Position numbers and translations under genes: made by a program. A DNA stretch of 18,334 bases from JAGNNV01 sp031412915 (GTDB lineage: Bacteria > Acidobacteriota > Vicinamibacteria > Fen-336 > JAGNNV01), in the NCBI GenBank assembly GCA_031412915.1, contig JANODX010000132.1, positions 1 through 18,334 on the forward strand. The letters run 5' to 3'. The notes beneath the pieces were generated by a model that ran no database searches, was not told where the DNA came from, and saw nothing but the letters and a program-made list of their open reading frames with translations. This document shows, piece by piece, positions 7,519-16,131 of this stretch; the stretch's first letter is position 1, and each line of letters begins with the position of its first letter.

Positions 7519-8729
7519 CGCAAAGCAGCTGTCTCAACGGCGTAGATCTCCGGAAGGTGTTGCGCGATGCGGGACCACTTCAGGCCCTCGTCGCGGCTCA
7601 TCCAGACTTCCCCGCTCGTTGTGCCCAGATACAGGCCCAGGGAATCGCGATCATCGGCAGCCATGGCCTGGCGCTTCACCGTCCACCATGCGTGTTCCTT
7701 CGGCAGGCCCTTGTCGAGGCGCTTCCAGGTCGCCCCGCCATCGCGGGTGACATAGGCCGAGGGCTTCCCGCCGGGGGAGGTTCTCGGCCACACCATAGTG
7801 CCATCCATGGGGAACACCCAGGCCACATCGGCATCGCGCGGATGCACGACCATGGGGAAGCCTATGTCTCCGACCGCTTTCGGCATCGCCCGTCCGATGC
7901 GAATCCAGGTCTTCGAAGGCCGGTCGAGCCGGTAGATGCCGCAATGATTCTGCTGGTAGAGGCGATCGGGTTTGCTCGGACACAAGCGCACGCAATGCGG
8001 ATCGTGAAACGTGATGGTGGCCGCATCGAAGCCCTCGACCACCTCCATGCCGCCCACGAGGGGCGCGAAGGTTTTCCCGCCGTCGGTCGACTCGTGAACC
8101 CCGCCGCCCGACATGGCGAAGTAGAGGTGCCTGGGGTCGCGCGGATCGACGATGATCGAGTGCATCTTCGGCCCGTCGGGTGTGCCGTCCTGCTGCGCGC
8201 CCATCCACCCTCGGTACTGCGGATCGTCATTGATGCCGGAGAACGGAGCCCACGTCGCTCCACCGTCTGCGGAACGGAAGAGTCCCTGGGGGGACGTGCC
8301 CGCGTACCAGACGTCGGGCTCGCTTCTATGAGCGGGAGTCAGCCAGAACGTGTGATCCACCGAGCGCGCGGGCACGGCCGAGCCTTCGTCGGGCTTCGCG
8401 AAAGCGGGAGGTGTCACCGCCTCCTTCCAGGTGCGCCCGAGGTCGGTCGACCGAAACACGGTCGGACCGAGATGGCCGGTCTTCGCCGCCGCCAGGAGGG
8501 TCCGTCCATCCCGCGGGTCGAGGACCACGTGATGCACGATGTGGCCGAGGAAGTGCGGTCCGTTCACGCGCCAGGTTCTTCTCGACGCATCGCCGTGATA
8601 GAGCCAGGCTCCCTTGCGGGTGGCGACGAGGACAATGACCCTGCGGGCGGGGACTCTGGCCGGGGCCGGGCGCGTTCGACTCGCGCTCGCCTTCGTTCGA
8701 GAGGGACGCGTTTTGGAAGTTCGCGACAT
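7515..8729 (-). CDS. WD40/YVTN/BNR-repeat beta-propeller (exo-alpha-sialidase-like family)
   Basis: From the ATG at 8729, preceded by AAGGAG 5 bases upstream, the product has 404 residues. The first 30 are rich in Arg, Ser, Lys and Pro with no hydrophobic core, so no export signal is visible and the protein is probably cytosolic. Asp-box motifs recur at 94-101 (STDLGRTW), 153-160 (SADGGATW), 214-221 (STDGGKTF), 328-335 (TRDGGATW) and 378-385 (SRDEGLKW), consistent with one propeller. Databases often name such proteins exo-alpha-sialidase, but I see no clear Arg triad or Tyr nucleophile. The gene forms an apparent two-gene operon with the MoaD/ThiS-like gene through a 4-base overlap. A broken paralogous fragment lies at 3536-3750. 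The longer open frame back to 8873 would lack a ribosome site and overlap the divergent gene. Confidence 0.88.
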   Translation of the reverse strand: MSRTSKTRPSRTKASASRTRPAPARVPARRVIVLVATRKGAWLYHGDASRRTWRVNGPHFLGHIVHHVVLDPRDGRTLLAAAKTGHLGPTVFRSTDLGRTWKEAVTPPAFAKPDEGSAVPARSVDHTFWLTPAHRSEPDVWYAGTSPQGLFRSADGGATWAPFSGINDDPQYRGWMGAQQDGTPDGPKMHSIIVDPRDPRHLYFAMSGGGVHESTDGGKTFAPLVGGMEVVEGFDAATITFHDPHCVRLCPSKPDRLYQQNHCGIYRLDRPSKTWIRIGRAMPKAVGDIGFPMVVHPRDADVAWVFPMDGTMVWPRTSPGGKPSAYVTRDGGATWKRLDKGLPKEHAWWTVKRQAMAADDRDSLGLYLGTTSGEVWMSRDEGLKWSRIAQHLPEIYAVETAALR

Positions 8730-8835
8730 GGGCGCTCCTTCTTGTCGGACTCGTACTCTGTCACAGAAGGCTCTCGGGCGCACGGCCTGGCCGCGCTGGT
8801 ATCGAGATGCCTTCGCTTCTAGACTCAGTAGCGAC
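8730..8835. promoter_or_regulatory. Divergent intergenic region
   Basis: This 106-base gap separates the divergent BNR gene (minus) and serine hydrolase (plus), so it must hold both promoters unless transcripts overlap. It contains a small palindrome CTGT-C-ACAG (8758-8766) and the minus-strand Shine-Dalgarno AAGGAG just before 8729. The plus-strand gene has no clear Shine-Dalgarno. No confident -35/-10 pair is visible. Confidence 0.4.
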
Positions 8836-10353
<1,518 letters not shown>

Positions 10354-10440
10354 TGTCGCGAGATGGGGCCGGGCCGTCCTGAAGTTCTGGTGGCCTCTCG
10401 CTCCACTCTTCCGAGCCGGACGGTCCGCTGGCAGGAGAGA

Positions 10441-12021
10441 CTACGGAGAGCAGGCGACACCCGCCGGCGCACCCGTTGGAGCCCCCATCCGCTCGTGCTC
10501 CGAAGCCAGCTTCTGAAACGCGAGATGCTGCACGGCGGGCGGCTTCGTCGGTGACATCGTGAAGAAGACGCCCACCGTTCCCCCGGCGCACTTCAGGTTG
10601 AACTGACCGCGCAGCCAGTTCTCCGGCATCACGGGTCCGGCGGCCGTGCACTCGCCGACGTCGTCCTTCAGCTTGCGGATTTCCGCCTGTCTCTGCTCCA
10701 TCGGGGCGTCGAGGAAGAGATTCATCGCCGCGATCTGACGCGCCTCATCGACGTCCCAGCGCTTCCACAGGCTGAAGATGCGGTCGCTCATCTCGGACTG
10801 CAGGGGCGTTGGCGGGAGCTCGCGTTTGCGCAGCCCGCCGGTCTTCGCGAGCGCGTCCCACGCCCCGCTCATCGGCTCCGACGGGCCTGAATACGTCAGC
10901 GTCGCCGTGGCAAACATGCCGACACCGTAGTCCGGAAGCCACGCCATGTACGATCCGAACCCCGGCAGCCCGCCGCCGTGCGCCACGATCTTCTCGAACC
11001 GGCAATCGGAGGTCACGCGCAGCCCATAGCCGTACCCGGTTTCGGACGCCTGGAGCGCGCCGCTCACCCGCTTCAGCGAAAGGTTCGAGGCCGTCCAGAG
11101 GTGAGCCATCTCGCGCACCGAGGCGCGCCGCACCGGACCCGTTTCCTCGTCGTCGCGGGGCGGCCAGGCGGAGAGATGGAAGGCGACGTATCGGCCGAGA
11201 TCGGTCGCGGTGGTCAGCAAACCTCCCATGGCTCCGAATACGCCGTGCGGCAGCGGCGGCTCCTCCCCGTGCGTCCCGTCAGGCCTCAGGCGGTAGCCGA
11301 CCGCCCGGCGCGCCGCCGGGATTTCAGAGAACTCGAACGTGGTTCCCTCCATCTTTAGCTTCGCCAGAATCTCCTCGCGCATGTACTTCTCATAGGGCAC
11401 GCCGGAAGCCTTGGTCACGATCCGGCCCAGAAGTCCGAACGCGTAGTTGGAATACTCGTACCGCGTTCCGGGAGGCGTCGAAAACGGAATGCCCTTGCGA
11501 AGCCACTCGTCGAGGGTGCGGTCGGTGGCGCTGAGCTGTTGATCACCCCAAGGGTTGTCTTCGGGAAAGCCGGCGCTGTGGCTCATCAGTTGGCGGACGA
11601 GGAGCGGCGGCGTGTCGCGCGTCGGGAGCTCCATCCGGGCGAATTCCGGTATCCATCTCGACACGGGATCTTCGAGCGCCAGACGCCCGTCATCGCGCAG
11701 CTTCAGAATGGCGAGCGCGGTGAAGCTTTTCGTCATGGAAGCAATGCGGAACGCGGTGTCCGGTGTGACCTTCTCCTGCGAGGAACGATCGCGAACGCCG
11801 AACGAGTCCAGGTGCGCCAACCGGTTATCGATCACGACACCCCAGATCATACCGGGGACCTTTTTGTCCTCGGCGTAGGCGCGGAAGAGCCGGTCGATCT
11901 CCGGCATGGCTGATTCCAGTTTCTTCACGCGATCAGGATCGGTGAAGCGCGGTGGTGGATATTCTTCGCTTGCGGCGTGCGTCGCGCCGACGAGCAGAAC
12001 CAGGAGAGAGAGAAATCGCAT
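10441..12021 (-). CDS. Exported serine hydrolase, class C beta-lactamase family
   Basis: The 526-residue product has a clear signal peptide (about 1-17, LLVLLVGATHA). The catalytic core begins near residue 40 and shows all three active-site motifs: SMTK (S95, K98), YSN (190-192) and HGG (348-350), the last as in esterase-like members (estB/AmpH type). Residues from about 390 form a C-terminal extension with an all-polar helix and a Cys pair, probably a separate small domain found after this core in many acidobacterial proteins. It probably acts in the periplasm or outside on an ester, amide or peptide substrate; resistance to beta-lactams should not be assumed. It converges with the 8836-10353 gene across an 87-base gap, and diverges from the acetamidase gene, sharing a 67-base upstream region with it. 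Confidence 0.9.
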   Translation of the reverse strand: MRFLSLLVLLVGATHAASEEYPPPRFTDPDRVKKLESAMPEIDRLFRAYAEDKKVPGMIWGVVIDNRLAHLDSFGVRDRSSQEKVTPDTAFRIASMTKSFTALAILKLRDDGRLALEDPVSRWIPEFARMELPTRDTPPLLVRQLMSHSAGFPEDNPWGDQQLSATDRTLDEWLRKGIPFSTPPGTRYEYSNYAFGLLGRIVTKASGVPYEKYMREEILAKLKMEGTTFEFSEIPAARRAVGYRLRPDGTHGEEPPLPHGVFGAMGGLLTTATDLGRYVAFHLSAWPPRDDEETGPVRRASVREMAHLWTASNLSLKRVSGALQASETGYGYGLRVTSDCRFEKIVAHGGGLPGFGSYMAWLPDYGVGMFATATLTYSGPSEPMSGAWDALAKTGGLRKRELPPTPLQSEMSDRIFSLWKRWDVDEARQIAAMNLFLDAPMEQRQAEIRKLKDDVGECTAAGPVMPENWLRGQFNLKCAGGTVGVFFTMSPTKPPAVQHLAFQKLASEHERMGAPTGAPAGVACSP

Positions 12022-12088
12022 GCCCGCTACGATGCCACAGACGAAGGAGGAAAAGGAAAAGTATGCTCGCCGAAAAGGAGATCGACTG
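12022..12088. promoter_or_regulatory. Short divergent promoter region with a leader mini-ORF
   Basis: Only 67 bases separate the divergent serine hydrolase and acetamidase genes, so their promoters must be very compact or overlap the coding starts. The plus strand is purine-rich (GAAGGAGG, AAAAGG). ATG at 12063 opens an 8-codon frame (MLAEKEID) whose TGA (12087-12089) overlaps the acetamidase ATG as TGATG. The AAGGAG serving the acetamidase start lies inside this mini-ORF. That arrangement allows re-initiation or coupling. Confidence 0.45.
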
Positions 12089-13102
12089 ATGCCCCGAATC
12101 TGGTTGTGCGCTGCCCTTGGCTTGATCCTGGTCCCTACCTTCGCTGACGCCCAACCGCGAGTGGTCCGCTACGAGGCCACGATCAGGAACGTGAAATACG
12201 TCTACGGCCCCGCCGAGCCGGTGGCGCGCGTCAAGTCCGGCGACATCATCGAAGCCAACACGCTCGACGCCTTCGGCAACGCGATTCGCAAACCCGGAGA
12301 CACCATGGCGCTCGTCAAGGGCGACAATCCGCTCACCGGTCCATTCTTCGTCGAGGGCGCGGAGCTGGGCGATACTCTCGCGGTGAAGATTGAAAGTCTC
12401 GAGGTCGAGGGCAACATCGGCATCGGCGCCATAGGGCCAGGCTTCGGCGCGCTCAACACCACCACCTACACGCCGATGCTCAACGCCGATCTTCCGGAGC
12501 GCATCTGGTTCTACGACATCGACAGCACCAACAACATGGCGACCTTCAAGGCCACCGACTCGGGCTTTACCGTCAAGATTCCGATGCATCCGTTTCTCGG
12601 TTGCCTCGGCGTGGCGCCTCCCGGCGGCGAATCCCGCATGTCGATCACGCCCGGTGAATGGGGCGGCAACATGGACTCGCCGCAAGCGAGTGTCGGTCAC
12701 ACCGTTTATCTGCCCGTGAGTGTCTCGGGTGCGATGCTCTCGTTCGGCGACGGCCATGCCGCGCAAGGCGAAGGCGAGGTGGGGGGCACCGGCATCGAGG
12801 TGCCCATGAACGTGCGCCTGTCGGTCCGCGTGATCAAGGGCAAAGCGATCAAGTGGCCGCGCTTCGAAAACGAGCGTTCGATCATGGCCCTCGGCGCGTA
12901 TCGCCCTGTGGACGATGCGCTCAGGATCGCGTTCAAGGAATTGATCCTGTGGATCCGCGACGATTACGGGCTCTCGGAGCTCGACGCCTACGAGCTACTG
13001 TCGAAAGTTGCGCGAATCGATCTGAATGAGATGGTCGATCCCAACTACGTCGTCGTGGCGATCATCGACAAGTCGATGCTGCCGCCGAGAAGGGTCCGAT
13101 AG
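12089..13102 (+). CDS. Exported acetamidase/formamidase family protein
   Basis: The 337-residue product matches the FmdA/AmdA family, which hydrolyses short amides such as formamide or acetamide to ammonia and the acid. Visible landmarks are the N-terminal domain with DIIEANTLDAFGN, the FVEGAELGDTLAVKIESL segment, the core HPFLGCLGVAPPGGE (about 165-180), and FGDGHAAQGEGEVGGTGIE, which carries the His and acidic residues expected at the active site. The start at 12089 is chosen because AAGGAG lies 9 bases upstream and it gives a clean signal peptide (residues 1-22, ending FADAQ). Classical members are cytosolic, so export is noteworthy. It has no urea/amide transporter or nitrogen gene beside it. 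A short leader frame overlaps its start. Confidence 0.92.
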   Translation: MPRIWLCAALGLILVPTFADAQPRVVRYEATIRNVKYVYGPAEPVARVKSGDIIEANTLDAFGNAIRKPGDTMALVKGDNPLTGPFFVEGAELGDTLAVKIESLEVEGNIGIGAIGPGFGALNTTTYTPMLNADLPERIWFYDIDSTNNMATFKATDSGFTVKIPMHPFLGCLGVAPPGGESRMSITPGEWGGNMDSPQASVGHTVYLPVSVSGAMLSFGDGHAAQGEGEVGGTGIEVPMNVRLSVRVIKGKAIKWPRFENERSIMALGAYRPVDDALRIAFKELILWIRDDYGLSELDAYELLSKVARIDLNEMVDPNYVVVAIIDKSMLPPRRVR

Positions 13103-13444
13103 CATCCCGCATCAATCACCGTTCCCGCGGTTCTGGCGATCGTGGTCGTCGCGTCCCTGGGGGTGGTGCCCTCGACGCGCACTCCAAGGCGCCCCCTGCC
13201 GCCGCGCCGGCGCTGCGAGCCCTTCTACGAGGCCGCGCTGCGCGATCCGCCTTCACTGATCAGCAGGACTCGCGGACGCACGAAGAGGACTCGTCGCCAC
13301 GTTGCCGGCGGGCGGCTGAGTCCACAGGTCGACGGATGGGTTCGGCAGCGCACCGACACCGGAATGAACCGACGGTACGCTCGTCCGGGGTGGGGTTCAA
13401 TTCGGACACCAGATGCCGCACGCCGACGCGCTCAAGGAGAACTC
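13103..13444. other. Non-coding gap after the acetamidase gene
   Basis: This 342-base stretch holds no gene I can support. The frame of the acetamidase gene stays open just past its TAG and reads a hydrophobic run (ITVPAVLAIVVVASLGVV), then turns into Arg/Pro-rich sequence typical of a non-coding frame, so at most it is a decayed signal peptide or membrane segment. AAGGAG near its right end (13434-13439) serves the mini-ORF at 13445. Confidence 0.4.
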
Positions 13445-13495
13445 ATGGGAACGAGACTGTTGGTTATTCTGATTCGGCTGGCCGACATCTCATGA
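13445..13495 (+). CDS. Possible 16-residue leader peptide upstream of the decarboxylase
   Basis: ATG at 13445 is preceded by AAGGAG with a 5-base gap and reads MGTRLLVILIRLADIS, then TGA. The stop lies 10 bases before the GTG start of the decarboxylase gene, whose own GAGGAG begins at the stop. The peptide is short, hydrophobic and basic. It could be a coupling leader, an attenuator-type peptide, or chance; no attenuator hairpin was found. Confidence 0.35.
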   Translation: MGTRLLVILIRLADIS

Positions 13496-13505
13496 GGAGC
13501 CTGCA

Positions 13506-14579
13506 GTGACCGATCCATCGAATCCGGTTGGACAGACCACCCACGCCAACACCGGACACCAGCCGATTGTCGCGGAGTTGATGGCGCTGCTGAGCTCGCG
13601 CCCGGATCTATCGGATGCACTGATGGAATCCATCCGCAACGCCGACCTTGCCGAGGTCGTAACCCTCGCGGATTACTGCCGCTTCCTGAATCAGATGGTG
13701 ACGCTGATCCCAACGGACCGCAACCTGAATCCGTTTATTCTCAAGTTCTACTATCTCATCGGCGCATCGCCGCAGGGCCTGCTGCGCGCGGATGCGTCGT
13801 TTCAGCAGTGGGCCCACAGGTTCGCTGAAGACTGGGGCGCCTTTCTCGATTCCCCGGCGTCGGCCGCGGGGATAGAGAGCTTCTATGCAAACCCCGACTA
13901 CCACATGACCGAGTATTGCGTCGCGCCGAGCGGATGGCTCACCTTCAACCAGTTCTTTGCCCGGCAGGCGCGGCCTGGCAAACGGCCCGTGAGTGCGCGG
14001 TGTGACGATGGGGTCGTCGTTTCGCCGGCCGACAGCGTCTTTCAAGGTCACTGGCCGATTTCCAGCGAGTCGGTGATCGTGGTCAAGGGTCTGAAGTGGT
14101 CTGTCCTCGAGCTCCTGGATGGCAGCCAGTACCAGGACAGGTTTCGGGGCGGTGTGTTCACGCACAGTTTTCTGAATGTCAACGACTACCACCGCTATCA
14201 CGTTCCGGTGGCCGGCATCGTCAAGGAGAGCCGGAGGATCCATGGCAGGGTGGCGACGGACGTGATCAAGGGGCGGGATGGAACCCTCGAAATTGTCGAT
14301 GGAACGGGCTATCAGTTCACGCAGGCCCGTGGGCTCATAGTGGTCGATTCCCCGTTGGGTCTGGTGGCGGTGCTGCCGATCGGCATGGCCCAGGTCTCGT
14401 CGGTCACCCTGACTGCGGACGTGGGATCGACGCTCGTCAAGGGTGAGGAGTTTGGGTTCTTCTCGTTTGGTGGTTCCGATATCGTCATGCTGTTCGAGGC
14501 GGGCAAGGTCACCTTCGACGCAAAAATCGGGACACACTACAACCAGGGGATGGCGATCGGGCGCGCGGCCAACGTCTAG
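13506..14579 (+). CDS. Two-domain phosphatidylserine decarboxylase-superfamily enzyme (PsiD-like)
   Basis: The 357-residue protein starts at GTG 13506, with GAGGAG 6 bases upstream. Residues about 20-140 resemble the helical domain that precedes the catalytic part in a subset of the family (the PSDC domain). The catalytic part shows TFNQFFARQARPGKRPV (146-162), SPADS with the catalytic Asp (D176), the double-His motif YHRYH (228-232), and FGGSDIVMLFE (321-331), in which Ser324 should be the self-cleavage site that becomes the pyruvoyl group. Housekeeping Psd has LGST there; GGS and the N-terminal domain match fungal-type relatives including the tryptophan decarboxylase PsiD. The substrate may therefore be phosphatidylserine or a free amino acid. 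There is no membrane segment and no phosphatidylserine synthase gene nearby, which favours a soluble, non-housekeeping role (inference). Confidence 0.88.
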   Translation: MTDPSNPVGQTTHANTGHQPIVAELMALLSSRPDLSDALMESIRNADLAEVVTLADYCRFLNQMVTLIPTDRNLNPFILKFYYLIGASPQGLLRADASFQQWAHRFAEDWGAFLDSPASAAGIESFYANPDYHMTEYCVAPSGWLTFNQFFARQARPGKRPVSARCDDGVVVSPADSVFQGHWPISSESVIVVKGLKWSVLELLDGSQYQDRFRGGVFTHSFLNVNDYHRYHVPVAGIVKESRRIHGRVATDVIKGRDGTLEIVDGTGYQFTQARGLIVVDSPLGLVAVLPIGMAQVSSVTLTADVGSTLVKGEEFGFFSFGGSDIVMLFEAGKVTFDAKIGTHYNQGMAIGRAANV

Positions 14580-14896
14580 AACGGCTTCCTTGGGAAGGTT
14601 GGGCGGCCACATCTGGTCAAGCGGCGGGCCGCGGTCCGGCGAGGGACGCGGCGGCGGGACGTGACCCACGACCTCTTCGCTTCCGTCCGGGCTCAGGAGG
14701 CCCAGTTGAATGGGCCTTCGACCGCCGTCACCCTGCCGTCAGGGCCAAAACGAACCAGGATCGACGAGCGCACAGGGCGCAGCCTGGGCGCCGCTCTAGC
14801 TTCGCGAGGCGTTGTAATCCTCGACGCTCGAAAGCATCTCCTCAGGTCGCAGCGCTCGGTTTGTTCTTCAGACTTCACTCTCTCCGTGGGCAAGTT
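14580..14896. other. Convergent intergenic region
   Basis: This 317-base gap lies between the convergent decarboxylase and nuclease-fold genes. It holds a perfect hairpin GGCCCA-GTTGAA-TGGGCC (14699-14716), not followed by a T-run, which may be a transcription barrier or a small binding site. A minus-strand open frame (14693-14893) ends with RFGPDGRVTAVEGPFNWAS, which looks protein-like at its C-terminus, but the rest is Arg-rich and unconvincing; it may be a relic. No other feature was seen. Confidence 0.4.
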
Positions 14897-15838
14897 TCAG
14901 TCTCGCGCCCGCGAGCTTCCTCCCGCACGGATCTGGAATGTCGCCTCGATGGGATAGTGGTCGCTGCCCGTTCGCAGAGACCCCACGCGACCGGGCCCGG
15001 CGAGGAGGCGGGGCGATACGAAGAAATAGTCGAACGTGCTCAAGGGCGCGGTTTCAGTTACGACCTTGGAGAAGGTCCCCTCGATGCCATCCACCTGTTG
15101 CAGCGACGCCCCAGACATGACGGAGGTCAGGACCTTGGTGAGCCCGCTGTTCCAGGTGTTGAAATCGCCGCCGATCACGAGGGCGTTGGCGGGCGGCAGC
15201 GCGTCCGGCTGCGGGTCTCCCGCGCACGCGTTTTGGGTGGCGCAGGCCAGGACGCGCGACAGTTGCGCGCGGTACCCGCGCGACAGCATGCCGGACTGAA
15301 GGTGAACGTTGACCACCTGAATCGATGCGCCGCCCAGAGCGATCACGGCCGTCATGGCCACCTTTCGCGCCCCATCAAAGTAGCTGTGGTCGGGGAGAAG
15401 GATCTTCCGGTGGGCGGTGATCGGCCATCGGCTGAGGATGGCCACGCCGAAGAGGTCTTTGCTGGTTGGATGAACGGTCGCCGGGTAGTACGCGTAGGCG
15501 GCGCCCAGATCGGCAGCCACCTCGCGCGCCGTTCGTTCGTTGCTCTCCTGGAGGAAGAGGATGTCCGCGGACTCCATCCCATTGGCGCGCAAGGTCGGCG
15601 CGATGTCGCCGGTTGCATAGCCGAAGTGGACGTTGAACGACACCACGGAGAATCGGATTTCCTTGCCGGGAGCCATGGTTGTGACAATGGTTCCCTCAAC
15701 GCCCGCCCCCGTGAAAACCGGCCCTTTCGGGTCGAGGAAGTCTCGACCATGGCCTCGCCGCGCGATCAGGAGGAGAGCGACAAGAACCGCCACCGGGAGG
15801 ATGAGGACAACGATCGCGCTTCCGTTTCTGAGGGTCAC
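14897..15838 (-). CDS. Membrane-anchored endonuclease/exonuclease/phosphatase family protein
   Basis: The 313-residue product has one N-terminal membrane anchor (about 8-26) and then a complete EEP (DNase I-like) domain. Active-site landmarks are SFNVHFG (N69), LQESNE with the metal-binding Glu (E98), GVAILSRWPI (131-140), NVHLQSG (H179), IGGDFNTW (D225, N227), FDYFFVS (D270) and GSDHYPI (D293, H294). All catalytic positions are kept, so it should be an active phosphodiesterase or phosphatase. The anchor puts the domain outside the cytoplasm, which fits extracellular nucleic-acid or lipid head-group cleavage better than DNA repair. The start is a GTG with a weak upstream AGGCGA; an internal start is possible but would lose the anchor. 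A serine hydrolase relic ends 31 bases upstream on the same strand. Confidence 0.9.
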   Translation of the reverse strand: MTLRNGSAIVVLILPVAVLVALLLIARRGHGRDFLDPKGPVFTGAGVEGTIVTTMAPGKEIRFSVVSFNVHFGYATGDIAPTLRANGMESADILFLQESNERTAREVAADLGAAYAYYPATVHPTSKDLFGVAILSRWPITAHRKILLPDHSYFDGARKVAMTAVIALGGASIQVVNVHLQSGMLSRGYRAQLSRVLACATQNACAGDPQPDALPPANALVIGGDFNTWNSGLTKVLTSVMSGASLQQVDGIEGTFSKVVTETAPLSTFDYFFVSPRLLAGPGRVGSLRTGSDHYPIEATFQIRAGGSSRARD

Positions 15839-15869
15839 AGGTCGCCTGGATCGCGTCGAAACGCGTTCC

Positions 15870-16060
15870 TCAACGGCGCACCGCGGCGAGGATGCGTTCC
15901 ACCGCGACTCGGCGGGAGAGTTCGGGCCGGTCCGGAAGGATGTTCCATCCGGTGAACACGACGATCAGATCGATGTCCCTGAAGGTGGTCGGTCGCTGTC
16001 CCTCGAAACCCGAGCCCGCCCACGCCAGTCGCTGGTCGTCCTTGGCGCAGCGAAAAAGAG
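15870..16060 (-). pseudogene. C-terminal relic of a serine hydrolase (beta-lactamase family)
   Basis: Read on the minus strand, this stretch encodes DDQRLAWAGSGFEGQ, DIDLIVVFTGWN and LSRRVAVERILAAVRR, then a TGA at 15870-15872. The GQ turn, the DLIVVFTG strand and the closing helix are the usual last elements of secreted serine hydrolases of the beta-lactamase fold. Upstream the likely continuation (FRLEGGGDHARLF) is in another frame, with a shift near 16055-16070, and the SxxK and YxN regions are absent, replaced by the DJ-1 gene. It is therefore a truncated and frameshifted remnant, different from the two intact serine hydrolases in the window. Confidence 0.65.
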
Positions 16061-16131
16061 GCGGGCATGGTCGCCGCCGCCCTCCAGACGGAATCGGTGC
16101 TTGCCGTGCCGCTCACGCCTGCCGGGACACG

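Noticed and set aside
7557..8822. 421-residue plus-strand frame opposite the BNR propeller gene
   Set aside because: No recognisable domain, and the minus strand has a good ribosome site and Asp-boxes in register.
14861..15955. 364-residue plus-strand frame opposite the nuclease-fold gene
   Set aside because: Arg/Gly-rich antisense frame; the minus strand keeps every EEP active-site residue.
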